Shown here piece after piece: positions 35,132 through 42,888 of a DNA stretch of 64,000 nucleotides. The notes beneath the pieces were generated by a model, which made no database searches, was not told the origin of the DNA, and worked only from the letters and a program-made list of their open reading frames with translations. The position numbers were made by a program, and so were the translations under genes. Numbering within the stretch: position 1 is the first letter of the stretch; each line of letters opens with the position of its first letter. This DNA comes from Sunxiuqinia indica (lineage in GTDB: Bacteria > Bacteroidota > Bacteroidia > Bacteroidales > Prolixibacteraceae): assembly GCF_009847015.1 (NCBI RefSeq), contig NZ_WVEM01000005.1, positions 62,001 to 126,000 of the forward strand. Reading direction: 5' to 3'.

Positions 35132-35404
35132 ATGAAATCAGGAAATGTATTATTTAGCGTTTTGGCTGGCGCAGCCGCCGGAGCGTTGGCCGGAGTTTTA
35201 TTCGCACCGCATAAAGGCAAAGTTACCCGCAAAAAAATAGGAAGACAAAGCGGAGCTTTAACCGACGAGGTAAAAGAAAAAATCAACGAATTGCTGGACG
35301 ATCTTTCGGAACGATTTGAAAAGACCAAGGAAAGTGTTTCGGAATATGCAGAGCAAAAAATGCACAATTCGAATCCTGCGAAGAAAGAAGCGGCATCTGT
35401 TTAA
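35132..35404 (+). CDS. YtxH-domain stress protein
   Basis: 90 residues: one Gly/Ala-rich membrane helix (VLFSVLAGAAAGALAGVLFAPHKGK) with the YtxH hallmark LFAPxxGxxTRxKI, then a long charged amphipathic helix. YtxH proteins are general-stress membrane proteins of unknown mechanism. It begins the run YtxH, holin-like, hypothetical and AI-2E. Confidence 0.85.
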   Translation: MKSGNVLFSVLAGAAAGALAGVLFAPHKGKVTRKKIGRQSGALTDEVKEKINELLDDLSERFEKTKESVSEYAEQKMHNSNPAKKEAASV

Positions 35405-35536
35405 ACAGAGACAAAATTACGCCGACAACAAAACTTGAGCCCGTAACTGAGAACAATAAAACTGGATTCCTTCTATTTTATCGATTTCAGGATGCGGGCC
35501 CATTTTTTAATTTGAATAAATACTGTCCAAAAAATG

Positions 35537-35878
35537 ATGGAAGAAAATATAAACTCCATAGAATCGCTCATCGAAAGAGTGACTGACTACGGAAAAACAA
35601 GCATTGAATTGGCCAAGCTAAAAGCCCTGGATCAAATGTCACATGTGACATCATCATTGCTGTCCAATGGGGTTGTCCTGGTCATTGTTTCACTCTTTGC
35701 GATTTTTCTGAATTTTGGCTTAGCCCTTTGGATTGGCCACATGTTGGGCGAAATCTATTACGGCTTTTTTGTAGTAGCCGGCTTTTTTGGGATGATGGCA
35801 ATTGTGGTCTATTTCTTTATGCGGAAATGGATAAAACGAACAGTTGGCAATTCGCTGATTAAACAAGTGCTAAAATAA
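35537..35878 (+). CDS. Phage-holin-like (holin superfamily III) membrane protein
   Basis: 113 residues from the Met at 35537. An N-terminal amphipathic helix (NSIESLIERVTDYGKTSIEL), then two transmembrane helices (SLLSNGVVLVIVSLFAIFLNFGLALWIG and YYGFFVVAGFFGMMAIVVYFF) and a basic tail. This is the Phage_holin_3_6 pattern; outside phages such proteins accompany YtxH genes and are not lytic. 131 bp after YtxH and 5 bp before the next gene. Confidence 0.75.
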   Translation: MEENINSIESLIERVTDYGKTSIELAKLKALDQMSHVTSSLLSNGVVLVIVSLFAIFLNFGLALWIGHMLGEIYYGFFVVAGFFGMMAIVVYFFMRKWIKRTVGNSLIKQVLK

Positions 35879-35883
35879 ATCCT

Positions 35884-36282
35884 ATGAACCCGATCACTAC
35901 AACAGAAGCGCTTAAGAATGCCATTCACAGCCTGGAGGCGGAGCATGCAGCCAAAGGCCGGCAACTTAGGGCGCAACTGCTGATTACCTACGAAAGTTTT
36001 AAACCGGTTAACCTGATTAAAGGAGCATTGTCCGAAGTTACTTCATCGCCCTCGCTGGGCAATAGTATTTTGGGAACGACCATCGGGCTGGTTTCCGGAT
36101 ACCTTTCGAAAATGATTATTGTTGCCGGATCAGGTAATAAGATGAGGAGGCTTTTGGGCGTGATTCTTCAGCTTGGTGTAACCAACGTCGTAGCACAACA
36201 CTCGGGCACGATAAAATCAATCGGGCAGTTTATTTACCAACACTTTCTCCGAAAAAAAGAAGCAAATCCTGAAAAACCGTGA
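35884..36282 (+). CDS. Hypothetical protein in the YtxH/holin-like operon
   Basis: 132 residues, helical. It has a heptad-like charged N-terminus, a middle Gly/Ser-rich amphipathic segment (SPSLGNSILGTTIGLVSGYLSKMIIV) that may associate with membrane, and a basic C-terminus. No family recognised with certainty; this position next to holin-like and YtxH genes is common in Bacteroidota. Its stop overlaps the GTG of the next gene. Confidence 0.65.
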   Translation: MNPITTTEALKNAIHSLEAEHAAKGRQLRAQLLITYESFKPVNLIKGALSEVTSSPSLGNSILGTTIGLVSGYLSKMIIVAGSGNKMRRLLGVILQLGVTNVVAQHSGTIKSIGQFIYQHFLRKKEANPEKP

Positions 36283-37379
36283 CCGATAATGACAAAATAC
36301 TAAAGCTTCCGTTTTACGCCAAAGCATCGCTCATTTTAATTGGGCTGTATGTGCTGATTAGCATGCTGTACATTGGGCGCAGTATTATTGTGCCTTTGGT
36401 TTTTGCTGTCATTATTGCGATTGTACTCCATCCGGTCATCAACTTTTTTACACGGATGGGCATCAAACGCGTAATTGCTATCATCATTACAATATTTCTG
36501 ACCTTTCTGGTTATTGCCGCTATCGGGGGACTCATCATCTTGCAGGCCAACAAGTTTAGTCAGTCCTGGCCAATCATGGTCGACCGGTTTAGCGACATCA
36601 TCAACGAGGCAATCTCGGCCTTATCGGTTTATGCCGACATAAGCCCGGGAGAAATTAATGCCTACATTGAACAGGGTAAGGATGAAATGCTCAATCTCGG
36701 AAAAGCGGCCATTGGCGATACAATTGTAACCATTGGTAGCACGATTATGGTATTGCTTTTGGTGCCTGTTTATGTCTTCATCATCTTATTTTACCATTCG
36801 TTGTTGGTCGATTTTCTTCACCAGGTATTTGGCAAAAGCGATCAGGCGCAGGTAAGTACCATTATTTCCAAAACCAAATCGGTTGTTCAGCGCTATCTTG
36901 TCGGGCTCATTATTGAAGCGGTAATTATTGCGGTCATGAATTCGGTTGCGTTACTGGCACTGGGCATTGAATATCCCATTTTGCTGGGCATTATTGGTGC
37001 ATTGCTGAACGTCATCCCATACGTTGGAGGGCTGGTTGCTGTCGCTTTGCCAATGATTGTCGCACTGGCCACTGAGACTTCTGACATGTACGCGATTTAT
37101 GTGTTGGTGTTGTATTACATTATCCAGCTGATCGACAACAACTACATTGTCCCGATCATCGTTTCCTCGAAAGTAAAGATCAATGCGCTGTTTTCAATCA
37201 TTGTGGTCTTTGCCGGAAACGCCTTGTGGGGAATACCGGGCATGTTTTTGTCCATCCCGCTACTTGCTATTGTCAAGCTTATTTTCGACCATATTGAACC
37301 CTTAAAACCCTGGGGATTCTTACTGGGCGACACCATGCCTTCCTTCTTGAAGATAAAACCAATTTTCAAGAAAAAATAA
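36279..37379 (+). CDS. AI-2E family transporter
   Basis: 366 residues starting at GTG 36279, overlapping the previous stop by 4 bp. About seven to eight transmembrane helices. Family markers are the N-terminal SRSIIVPLVFAVIIAIVLHPV-like segment, the central amphipathic loop (120-190) and the C-terminal conserved IPYVGGLVAVALPMIVAL, IDNNYIVPIIVSSKVKINALFSI and GIPGMFLSIPLLAIVKLI. Members export AI-2 or act as Na+/H+ antiporters; the substrate here is unknown. Confidence 0.88.
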   Translation: MTDNDKILKLPFYAKASLILIGLYVLISMLYIGRSIIVPLVFAVIIAIVLHPVINFFTRMGIKRVIAIIITIFLTFLVIAAIGGLIILQANKFSQSWPIMVDRFSDIINEAISALSVYADISPGEINAYIEQGKDEMLNLGKAAIGDTIVTIGSTIMVLLLVPVYVFIILFYHSLLVDFLHQVFGKSDQAQVSTIISKTKSVVQRYLVGLIIEAVIIAVMNSVALLALGIEYPILLGIIGALLNVIPYVGGLVAVALPMIVALATETSDMYAIYVLVLYYIIQLIDNNYIVPIIVSSKVKINALFSIIVVFAGNALWGIPGMFLSIPLLAIVKLIFDHIEPLKPWGFLLGDTMPSFLKIKPIFKKK

Positions 37380-37571
37380 AGTCGCCAGATTGGGAGAAAT
37401 AGCGTAAACTGAATTGTCCCAGTCTGCTACGGGTTTTGAATCGAGGAGCAGGGAGAGCTTGCGACGAACAATCCTGGCAAGCCGATTTACATGGTGGCCA
37501 GCGAAAATTAAAGATCATGGGAATTTATCGTACATTTATGTAAATTTTCAAAGTAAACAACCGCAACACAG

Positions 37572-40475
37572 GTGAAAGAAAAGTCAACCAAAACAAGCAA
37601 GAAGAAAACCACAGATTTGGAATCCAACTTATTTCCAATCGTTGGTATTGGCGCCTCGGCCGGAGGGCTGGAGGCCTTTGAACAATTTCTGGCCAAGGTT
37701 CCCGAGAACAGCGGAATGGCCTATATCTTTATTCAGCATCTGGATCCTACCCAAAAAGGCATGTTGCCCGAATTGCTGCAACGGGTTTCCAAAATACCGG
37801 TTCATCAGGTAAAAGACCAAACCACTGTTAAGCAAAACTGCGCCTATGTTATCCCTCCAAACACGAGCATGTCGATTTTAAAAGGTGTGCTTTACCTGTT
37901 TGAACCTATGGAAGCACGAGGACTTCGGCTACCCGTTGATTTCTTTTTTCGTTCGCTTGCGCTCGACCAAAAAGACCGAAGTGTCGGTATCATTCTGTCG
38001 GGAATGGGATCTGATGGAAGTGTCGGGCTCCATGCCATCAAGGAGCACAACGGAATCGTCATGGCTCAAGATCCTGCTACGGCCAAATTTGACAGTATGC
38101 CCCGTAATGCGATCGATTCGGTGATGGTCGATATCGTTGCCCCTGCCGAAGAGTTGCCCGCAAAGCTCATGGATCTTATCAAGCACATCCCAATCCTGAG
38201 TCCTGACTCAGACAATGAGAATAAAGACAAAAGCGCACTCGATCGAGTGATTATCCTGCTGCGCAGCCAGACCGGAAACGATTTTTCGCTTTACAAAAAA
38301 AACACCCTGTATCGCCGCATTGAAAGGCGCATGGGCATTCATAAAATCGACCGCATCAATTCCTATGTTCACTTTTTGCAGGAAAATCCCGTTGAAATAG
38401 ATATTCTTTTCAAGGAATTGCTGATCGGCGTTACCAACTTCTTTCGTGACAGCCATGTATGGAAAAAGTTGAAGGAATCCATCATTCCGGAGATTATTGC
38501 CAACACCAAAGACGGATCAATTTTAAGGGCTTGGGTTCCCGGATGCTCAACCGGCGAGGAGGCCTATTCGCTGGCCATCGTCTTCAGGGAAGTGCTGGAA
38601 AAAGCCAAGAAACATAGTGGTATTACCTTGCAAATATTTGCGACCGACCTGGATGAAAGCGCCATCGAAACAGCTCGAAAAGGCCTGTTCCCCGCTAATA
38701 TTGCGACCGATGTTTCTCAAACACGCTTGAACCGGTTTTTTGTCAAAACAGAAGACAGCTACCTGGTCAAGACTGAAATTCGGGAGATGATTGTATTTGC
38801 GCAACATAACATTATCATGCACCCGCCTTTTACCAAAATAGACTTTTTAACGTGTCGCAATCTGCTGATCTACCTCGATAATGAGTTGCAAAAAAAACTA
38901 CTTGGTTTATTCTATTACAGCCTGAGTCCGGATGGCCTGATGCTGCTTGGCAGCTCCGAATCGCTTGGAACACAAAGTCCGCTTTTTACGACCGTTGATT
39001 CAAAACTGAAAATATACAAACGCTCCAATATCACCTTAACGCCCGAACTAGTTGATTTTCCTTCCTCATTTTCACGAGCGAATATGAGCAAAACTGAACC
39101 CCAAATGCCAAGCAAACTACCTTCAAATATTCAAACTCCGGCCGAACAGCTGTTGTTGCAACAGTTTTCGCCTCCTGCTGTTTTGGTGAACGAAAATGGC
39201 GACATTGTCTACATCAGCGGACACACCGGAAAATACCTCGAACCCGCAGTCGGTAAAGCCAACCTGAACATTTTTGCGATGCTGCGTGAGGGTTTACGCA
39301 ACGAATTCCCGCTTGCCTTCCGTAAAGTACTCGCATCCAAAGGGAAAGAAATTATGCACCACATCAAGGTTGAAACCAATGGCAGTTCACAAACCTTGGA
39401 TGTGACCATTCAGTGGATTGAAAAACCTGAGTCGTTGCGGGGAATGGTGATGGTGGTATTTACTGACGTACACGAAATATACAGCAGTGAGCCAAAAGCT
39501 GGCCGAAAGACTATTGCCAGTCGCAAACAATCGGAATTGGAAAAAGAGTTGCAACACGCGCGCGAGTCGGCACAGGGCACGCTCGAAGAAATGCAGACGT
39601 CGCAGGAAGAACTGAAATCAACCAATGAAGAATTGCAATCGACAAACGAAGAGCTGCAATCAACCAACGAGGAACTGACGACTTCGAAGGAAGAAATGCA
39701 AAGCCTGAACGAAGAACTGCAAACGGTCAACGCTGAATTGCAGTCGAAAGTTGATGATTATTCAAGGGTGAACAACGACATGAAAAACCTGCTCAACAGT
39801 ACCGATATTGCAACCCTGTTTCTGGATAAAGAGCTGAATATACGCCGCTTCACCAATCAGACGACCAAAATTTTCAAGCTTATAAAAAGCGACATTGGCC
39901 GACCATTTACCGACCAGGTCTCGGTTCTTAATTACCCTGATCTGGCTGATGACGCGCGCGAAGTTCTACGCACACTCGTTTTTATACAGAAACAAATTTC
40001 GACAAAAGACGGACGGTGGTTTTCCATTCGCATTATGCCCTACCGCACATACGACGACCGGATTGACGGACTGGTCATCACCTTCATCAATATCTCCGAC
40101 CTTAACCAAATGGAAGTTCGTTTGCTTGAAGCTGAAAAACTGAACCGTTTACTGCTCGATTCCGTATCAGATGTTATCATTAAACTTACAACTGAGTTTA
40201 AAATTGTCGAGTTCAACCCTAAAGCGGAACTGTTTTTTGGAAAGGTAAAAACCGAAGTGACCGATCAAAATTTCATCCGGCTGTTCATTCCGCTGCCGGA
40301 ACAGGAACACATTGAGAAAGAGCTGACCAACATACTCGGCAGCTCAAAAGATGGCAAATTGAAAATGCAAGTTTTAGCCGCCGGAGACAATAAACCAACG
40401 ATTGAATGGTCCGTCAACCGAATACTCAATAAACAAAAAGAACCAACAGGAATGATCATAACGACTAAAGAATAG
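37572..40475 (+). CDS. CheB-CheR-PAS fusion signalling protein without kinase domain
   Basis: 967 residues from GTG 37572. The CheB methylesterase domain (about 20-205) has nucleophile S29 (GIGASAGG), H56 (IQHLDP) and the late Asp in SGMGSDGS. The CheR methyltransferase domain (about 215-480) has a SAM motif VPGCSTGEEAYSLA and LTCRNLLIYLD. A PAS-like part (about 520-620) and a coiled coil made of repeated STNEELQ heptads (about 640-710) follow, then two PAS domains (about 725-845 and 850-965). Unlike many such fusions no histidine kinase follows; the protein simply ends after the last PAS. It may methylate receptors or act as a scaffold. The next gene, 4 bp on, encodes another PAS protein. 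Confidence 0.9.
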   Translation: MKEKSTKTSKKKTTDLESNLFPIVGIGASAGGLEAFEQFLAKVPENSGMAYIFIQHLDPTQKGMLPELLQRVSKIPVHQVKDQTTVKQNCAYVIPPNTSMSILKGVLYLFEPMEARGLRLPVDFFFRSLALDQKDRSVGIILSGMGSDGSVGLHAIKEHNGIVMAQDPATAKFDSMPRNAIDSVMVDIVAPAEELPAKLMDLIKHIPILSPDSDNENKDKSALDRVIILLRSQTGNDFSLYKKNTLYRRIERRMGIHKIDRINSYVHFLQENPVEIDILFKELLIGVTNFFRDSHVWKKLKESIIPEIIANTKDGSILRAWVPGCSTGEEAYSLAIVFREVLEKAKKHSGITLQIFATDLDESAIETARKGLFPANIATDVSQTRLNRFFVKTEDSYLVKTEIREMIVFAQHNIIMHPPFTKIDFLTCRNLLIYLDNELQKKLLGLFYYSLSPDGLMLLGSSESLGTQSPLFTTVDSKLKIYKRSNITLTPELVDFPSSFSRANMSKTEPQMPSKLPSNIQTPAEQLLLQQFSPPAVLVNENGDIVYISGHTGKYLEPAVGKANLNIFAMLREGLRNEFPLAFRKVLASKGKEIMHHIKVETNGSSQTLDVTIQWIEKPESLRGMVMVVFTDVHEIYSSEPKAGRKTIASRKQSELEKELQHARESAQGTLEEMQTSQEELKSTNEELQSTNEELQSTNEELTTSKEEMQSLNEELQTVNAELQSKVDDYSRVNNDMKNLLNSTDIATLFLDKELNIRRFTNQTTKIFKLIKSDIGRPFTDQVSVLNYPDLADDAREVLRTLVFIQKQISTKDGRWFSIRIMPYRTYDDRIDGLVITFINISDLNQMEVRLLEAEKLNRLLLDSVSDVIIKLTTEFKIVEFNPKAELFFGKVKTEVTDQNFIRLFIPLPEQEHIEKELTNILGSSKDGKLKMQVLAAGDNKPTIEWSVNRILNKQKEPTGMIITTKE

Positions 40476-40479
40476 AGCC

Positions 40480-41025
40480 ATGCAGAACGAAGAGCCAGAT
40501 TTAACCGATCCACGGGCACTGCGCCAAAAAGCCGAAGAACAATTGAAGGCGAAACAAAAAAAAGCCAGGTTTGAAGACATTGACGCTTCCAGGCTTGTGC
40601 ACGAGCTACAGGTGCACCAGATTGAACTGGAAATGCAAAATGAAGAATTGCGCCAGGCTTCCCACACCGCTGAAACGGCCCTGAAAAAATACACCATGTT
40701 GTACGACCTGGCCCCGATGGGCTATTTTACACTCGATAGCAGTGGCAGCATTTGCGAACTAAATTTCACAGGGGCCGCCCTGCTCGGAGACAAACGTTTT
40801 AAGCTAATAAACAGCAACTTCAAATTGTATGTTTCTGAAGGTTCGCGGAGCGTGTTCAACGATTTTTTCAAGAAAGTCTTTAGCAGCCATGCCAAAGAAT
40901 CGTGCAAAGTGACACTCGGGTACGACAGTAAACCATTATGCCAGGTTTACATGGAAGGGATTGTTACCGACGATGACCGGCAATGTCTGTTGTCGGCAAT
41001 CGATATCTCAGCTTTCAAAACCTGA
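40480..41025 (+). CDS. PAS-domain protein without output domain
   Basis: 181 residues. A charged coiled coil (about 15-70, including LVHELQVHQIELEMQNEELR) leads into one PAS domain (about 72-178, APMGYFTLDSSGSICELNFTGAALLG). The same module, with high similarity, sits inside the hybrid kinase encoded at 51002-53173 (LIHELEVHQIELEMQNQEL). Here the frame stops directly after PAS, so it is a sensor-only protein or a remnant of a larger kinase. No broken kinase sequence follows. Confidence 0.82.
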   Translation: MQNEEPDLTDPRALRQKAEEQLKAKQKKARFEDIDASRLVHELQVHQIELEMQNEELRQASHTAETALKKYTMLYDLAPMGYFTLDSSGSICELNFTGAALLGDKRFKLINSNFKLYVSEGSRSVFNDFFKKVFSSHAKESCKVTLGYDSKPLCQVYMEGIVTDDDRQCLLSAIDISAFKT

Positions 41026-41050
41026 TCATTTAACGAAAGATGGTCTTTCG

Positions 41051-41077
41051 TACTTATTTAATGCCTTTAAATAAGTA
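41051..41077. repeat. 11-bp perfect inverted repeat, AT-rich
   Basis: TACTTATTTAA and TTAAATAAGTA (41051-41061, 41067-41077) with a 5-nt loop, between the PAS gene and the second AraC gene. It could be an operator of the AraC gene or a weak terminator. Confidence 0.5.
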
Positions 41078-41138
41078 TATTTAGACAACACTCGATTTTC
41101 GAATCAACTAAAATTAGCTTACCTAAAGGACAAGCAGC

Positions 41139-41696
41139 ATGAAACTTCACATCAGAAACATGGTCAGTAATCGCTGTAAGATGATTGTGAAGTCGGAGCT
41201 TAATAAGCTTGGACTCCATTTCATTCTGGTAGACCTGGGTGAAGTTGAGATTATGGAAAAACTCACGACCGAAGAGCTGGCCCAGCTAAACAATAGCCTG
41301 CAAGAATCGGGACTTGCAATAATCGGCGACAAGAAGGGAATCCTGATTGAGCGCATAAAAAATATCATTATTGAGTTGGTGCATTATTCCGAAGAACAAA
41401 TCAAAGTCAATTTGTCGGATCACTTAAGCGAAAAACTAAATTACGATTATACCTACCTCTCCAACCTTTTCAAAGAACACCAAGGGATCACGATCGAACA
41501 TTTTTTGCTCACCCACAAAGTGGAGCGCGTAAAAGAATTGTTGGTTTACGACGAGCTTAATGTCTCCGAAATCGCCTACATCATGCACTACAGCAGTGTA
41601 GCCCACCTGTCCAATCAATTTAAAAAATTGACCGGCCTAACCCCATCGCAATACAAGCAACTCAAAATTAAACGCAATCCCCTCGAAAATATGTGA
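41139..41696 (+). CDS. Small AraC-family regulator, paralog of the 29531 gene
   Basis: 185 residues, clearly paralogous to the gene at 29531 over the whole length. The N-terminal HMA-like part MVSNRCKMIV...VDLGEVEIMEKL again has the first Cys of CxxC replaced by Ser. The C-terminal AraC domain carries LNVSEIAYIMHYSSVAHLSNQFKKLTGLTPSQYKQ as second helix-turn-helix. No RTGTAAC-21 promoter precedes this copy; instead an 11-bp inverted repeat lies upstream. Promoter D starts within its last codons, so it reads directly into the M48 gene region. Candidate activator of the RTGTAAC-21 promoters. Confidence 0.85.
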   Translation: MKLHIRNMVSNRCKMIVKSELNKLGLHFILVDLGEVEIMEKLTTEELAQLNNSLQESGLAIIGDKKGILIERIKNIIIELVHYSEEQIKVNLSDHLSEKLNYDYTYLSNLFKEHQGITIEHFLLTHKVERVKELLVYDELNVSEIAYIMHYSSVAHLSNQFKKLTGLTPSQYKQLKIKRNPLENM

Positions 41697-41756
41697 ATGT
41701 TGTAACTCTTTTCAAAAGTTGTGTAAGAGTTAATCATATCAATGGTTCTACCTTCG
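41692..41756 (+). promoter_or_regulatory. RTGTAAC-21 promoter D (M48 protease)
   Basis: TGTGAAT at 41692 (overlapping the stop of the AraC gene), TTGTAAC at 41700, GTGTAAG at 41721 (21 bp), -7 box TACCTTCG at 41749 (28 bp). Predicted start about 35 nt before the ATG at 41798. Confidence 0.75.
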
Positions 41757-41797
41757 GATAAAATAAGTGGATAAGCGACCACCTAATAGTTCGAATC

Positions 41798-42598
41798 ATG
41801 AAAAACATTTTATTTGCCCTACTAATCGCCTCCCTTTTAGGAGGATGCGCAATGAACCTGGTAACAGGGCGCAACCAGTTAAGCCTGGTTCCGGAATCGG
41901 AACTACAACTGATGGCCACAAACCAGTACACGACTTTTTTGGCAGAGAATAATACCTTAAATCCTAAAAACAGCAGTGCCGCAATGGTTGACCGTGTTGG
42001 TGCACGTATTGCCAACGCTGTTACGCAGTATTATAACGGTAAGGGACAAGGATCAGTACTGGAAGGATACCAATGGGAATTCAACACCGTGGCCAGTGAC
42101 GACGTGAACGCCTGGTGTATGCCCGGAGGGAAAGTGGTTGTTTACACCGGTCTGCTGCCGGTTACCCAAAACGAAACAGCGCTTGCCATCGTTATGGGGC
42201 ACGAAATTGCACACGCCATTGCCAAGCATGGCAGCGAACGGATGAGCCGGGCAATGGTCCAGCAATTGGGAGGAGCCGCTTTGGAAGTCGCTCTGTCGCA
42301 AAAGCCACAGCAGACCAGTGATCTGTTTATGATGTCGTACGGCATTGGCACCCAGCTTGGAGCCATGTTGCCCTGGTCACGTCAGCAGGAAACCGAAGCC
42401 GATCAATATGGATTGATATTTGCCGCCATGGCCGGGTACGATCCCCGCGAAGCGATTCCCTTTTGGCAACGCATGTCGGCAGCAGGCGGAGCAAAGCAGC
42501 CTGAATTTTTAAGTACGCACCCGTCGGACAATACTCGAATGAGAAAGCTAAATCAGTTTATGCCGGAGGCGTTGAAATACTATGCTGCAAGCAAATAA
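41798..42598 (+). CDS. M48-family metallopeptidase lipoprotein
   Basis: 266 residues with lipobox LLGGC (Cys17) so membrane-anchored in the periplasm. It has the zinc motif HEIAHAIAKH near residue 130, a downstream Glu in ETEADQYG (third zinc ligand, about 198) and a typical end (STHPSDNTRMRKL). This is the BepA/LoiP-like branch of M48, which degrades misfolded outer membrane proteins in other bacteria; the role here is inferred from family and from promoter D, shared with envelope genes. Confidence 0.9.
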   Translation: MKNILFALLIASLLGGCAMNLVTGRNQLSLVPESELQLMATNQYTTFLAENNTLNPKNSSAAMVDRVGARIANAVTQYYNGKGQGSVLEGYQWEFNTVASDDVNAWCMPGGKVVVYTGLLPVTQNETALAIVMGHEIAHAIAKHGSERMSRAMVQQLGGAALEVALSQKPQQTSDLFMMSYGIGTQLGAMLPWSRQQETEADQYGLIFAAMAGYDPREAIPFWQRMSAAGGAKQPEFLSTHPSDNTRMRKLNQFMPEALKYYAASK

Positions 42599-42628
42599 TT
42601 CTACTTTAACAGATTAAGGTTTGCGTTC

Positions 42629-42678
42629 GATTTTTCTCCTGATTTACCCCAACCCTAAAGGGTGTCAGGAGAAAAATC
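42629..42678. terminator. Large inverted repeat between convergent genes
   Basis: 14-bp perfect arms GATTTTTCTCCTGA and TCAGGAGAAAAATC enclose a loop that itself holds CCCTAAAGGG. It sits between the M48 gene and the convergent POTRA-barrel gene and may terminate both. A second CCCTTTAGGG copy lies at about 42688. The rest of 42599-42888 holds nothing recognisable. Confidence 0.6.
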
Positions 42679-42888
42679 TGGCTGTTCCCTTTAGGGTGCA
42701 GGGTAAAAACAGCCGGATTTTTCGAAAGTGTCAAAGTAGAACTAATCAGAAATCAACACCAACGGTATTCAAAGCAATCATGGTTTGCGATACAAGTCTG
42801 CAATTAATTGAAAAAAGTCTTGTTAAGAACATTGAATATGTCTTTGCACGCTCAATTCAATTTGAGCCGGCTTTTTTTCTATGCCGCC

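Noticed and set aside
35537-35878. Prophage remnant suggested by the holin-like protein
   Set aside because: No other phage gene is near; holin-like proteins beside YtxH are ordinary chromosomal genes in Bacteroidota.
37500-37571. Possible RTGTAAC-21 site before the CheB-CheR gene (ATGTAAA at about 37538)
   Set aside because: Only one repeat word is present; no partner 21 bp away and no -7 box at the fixed distance.
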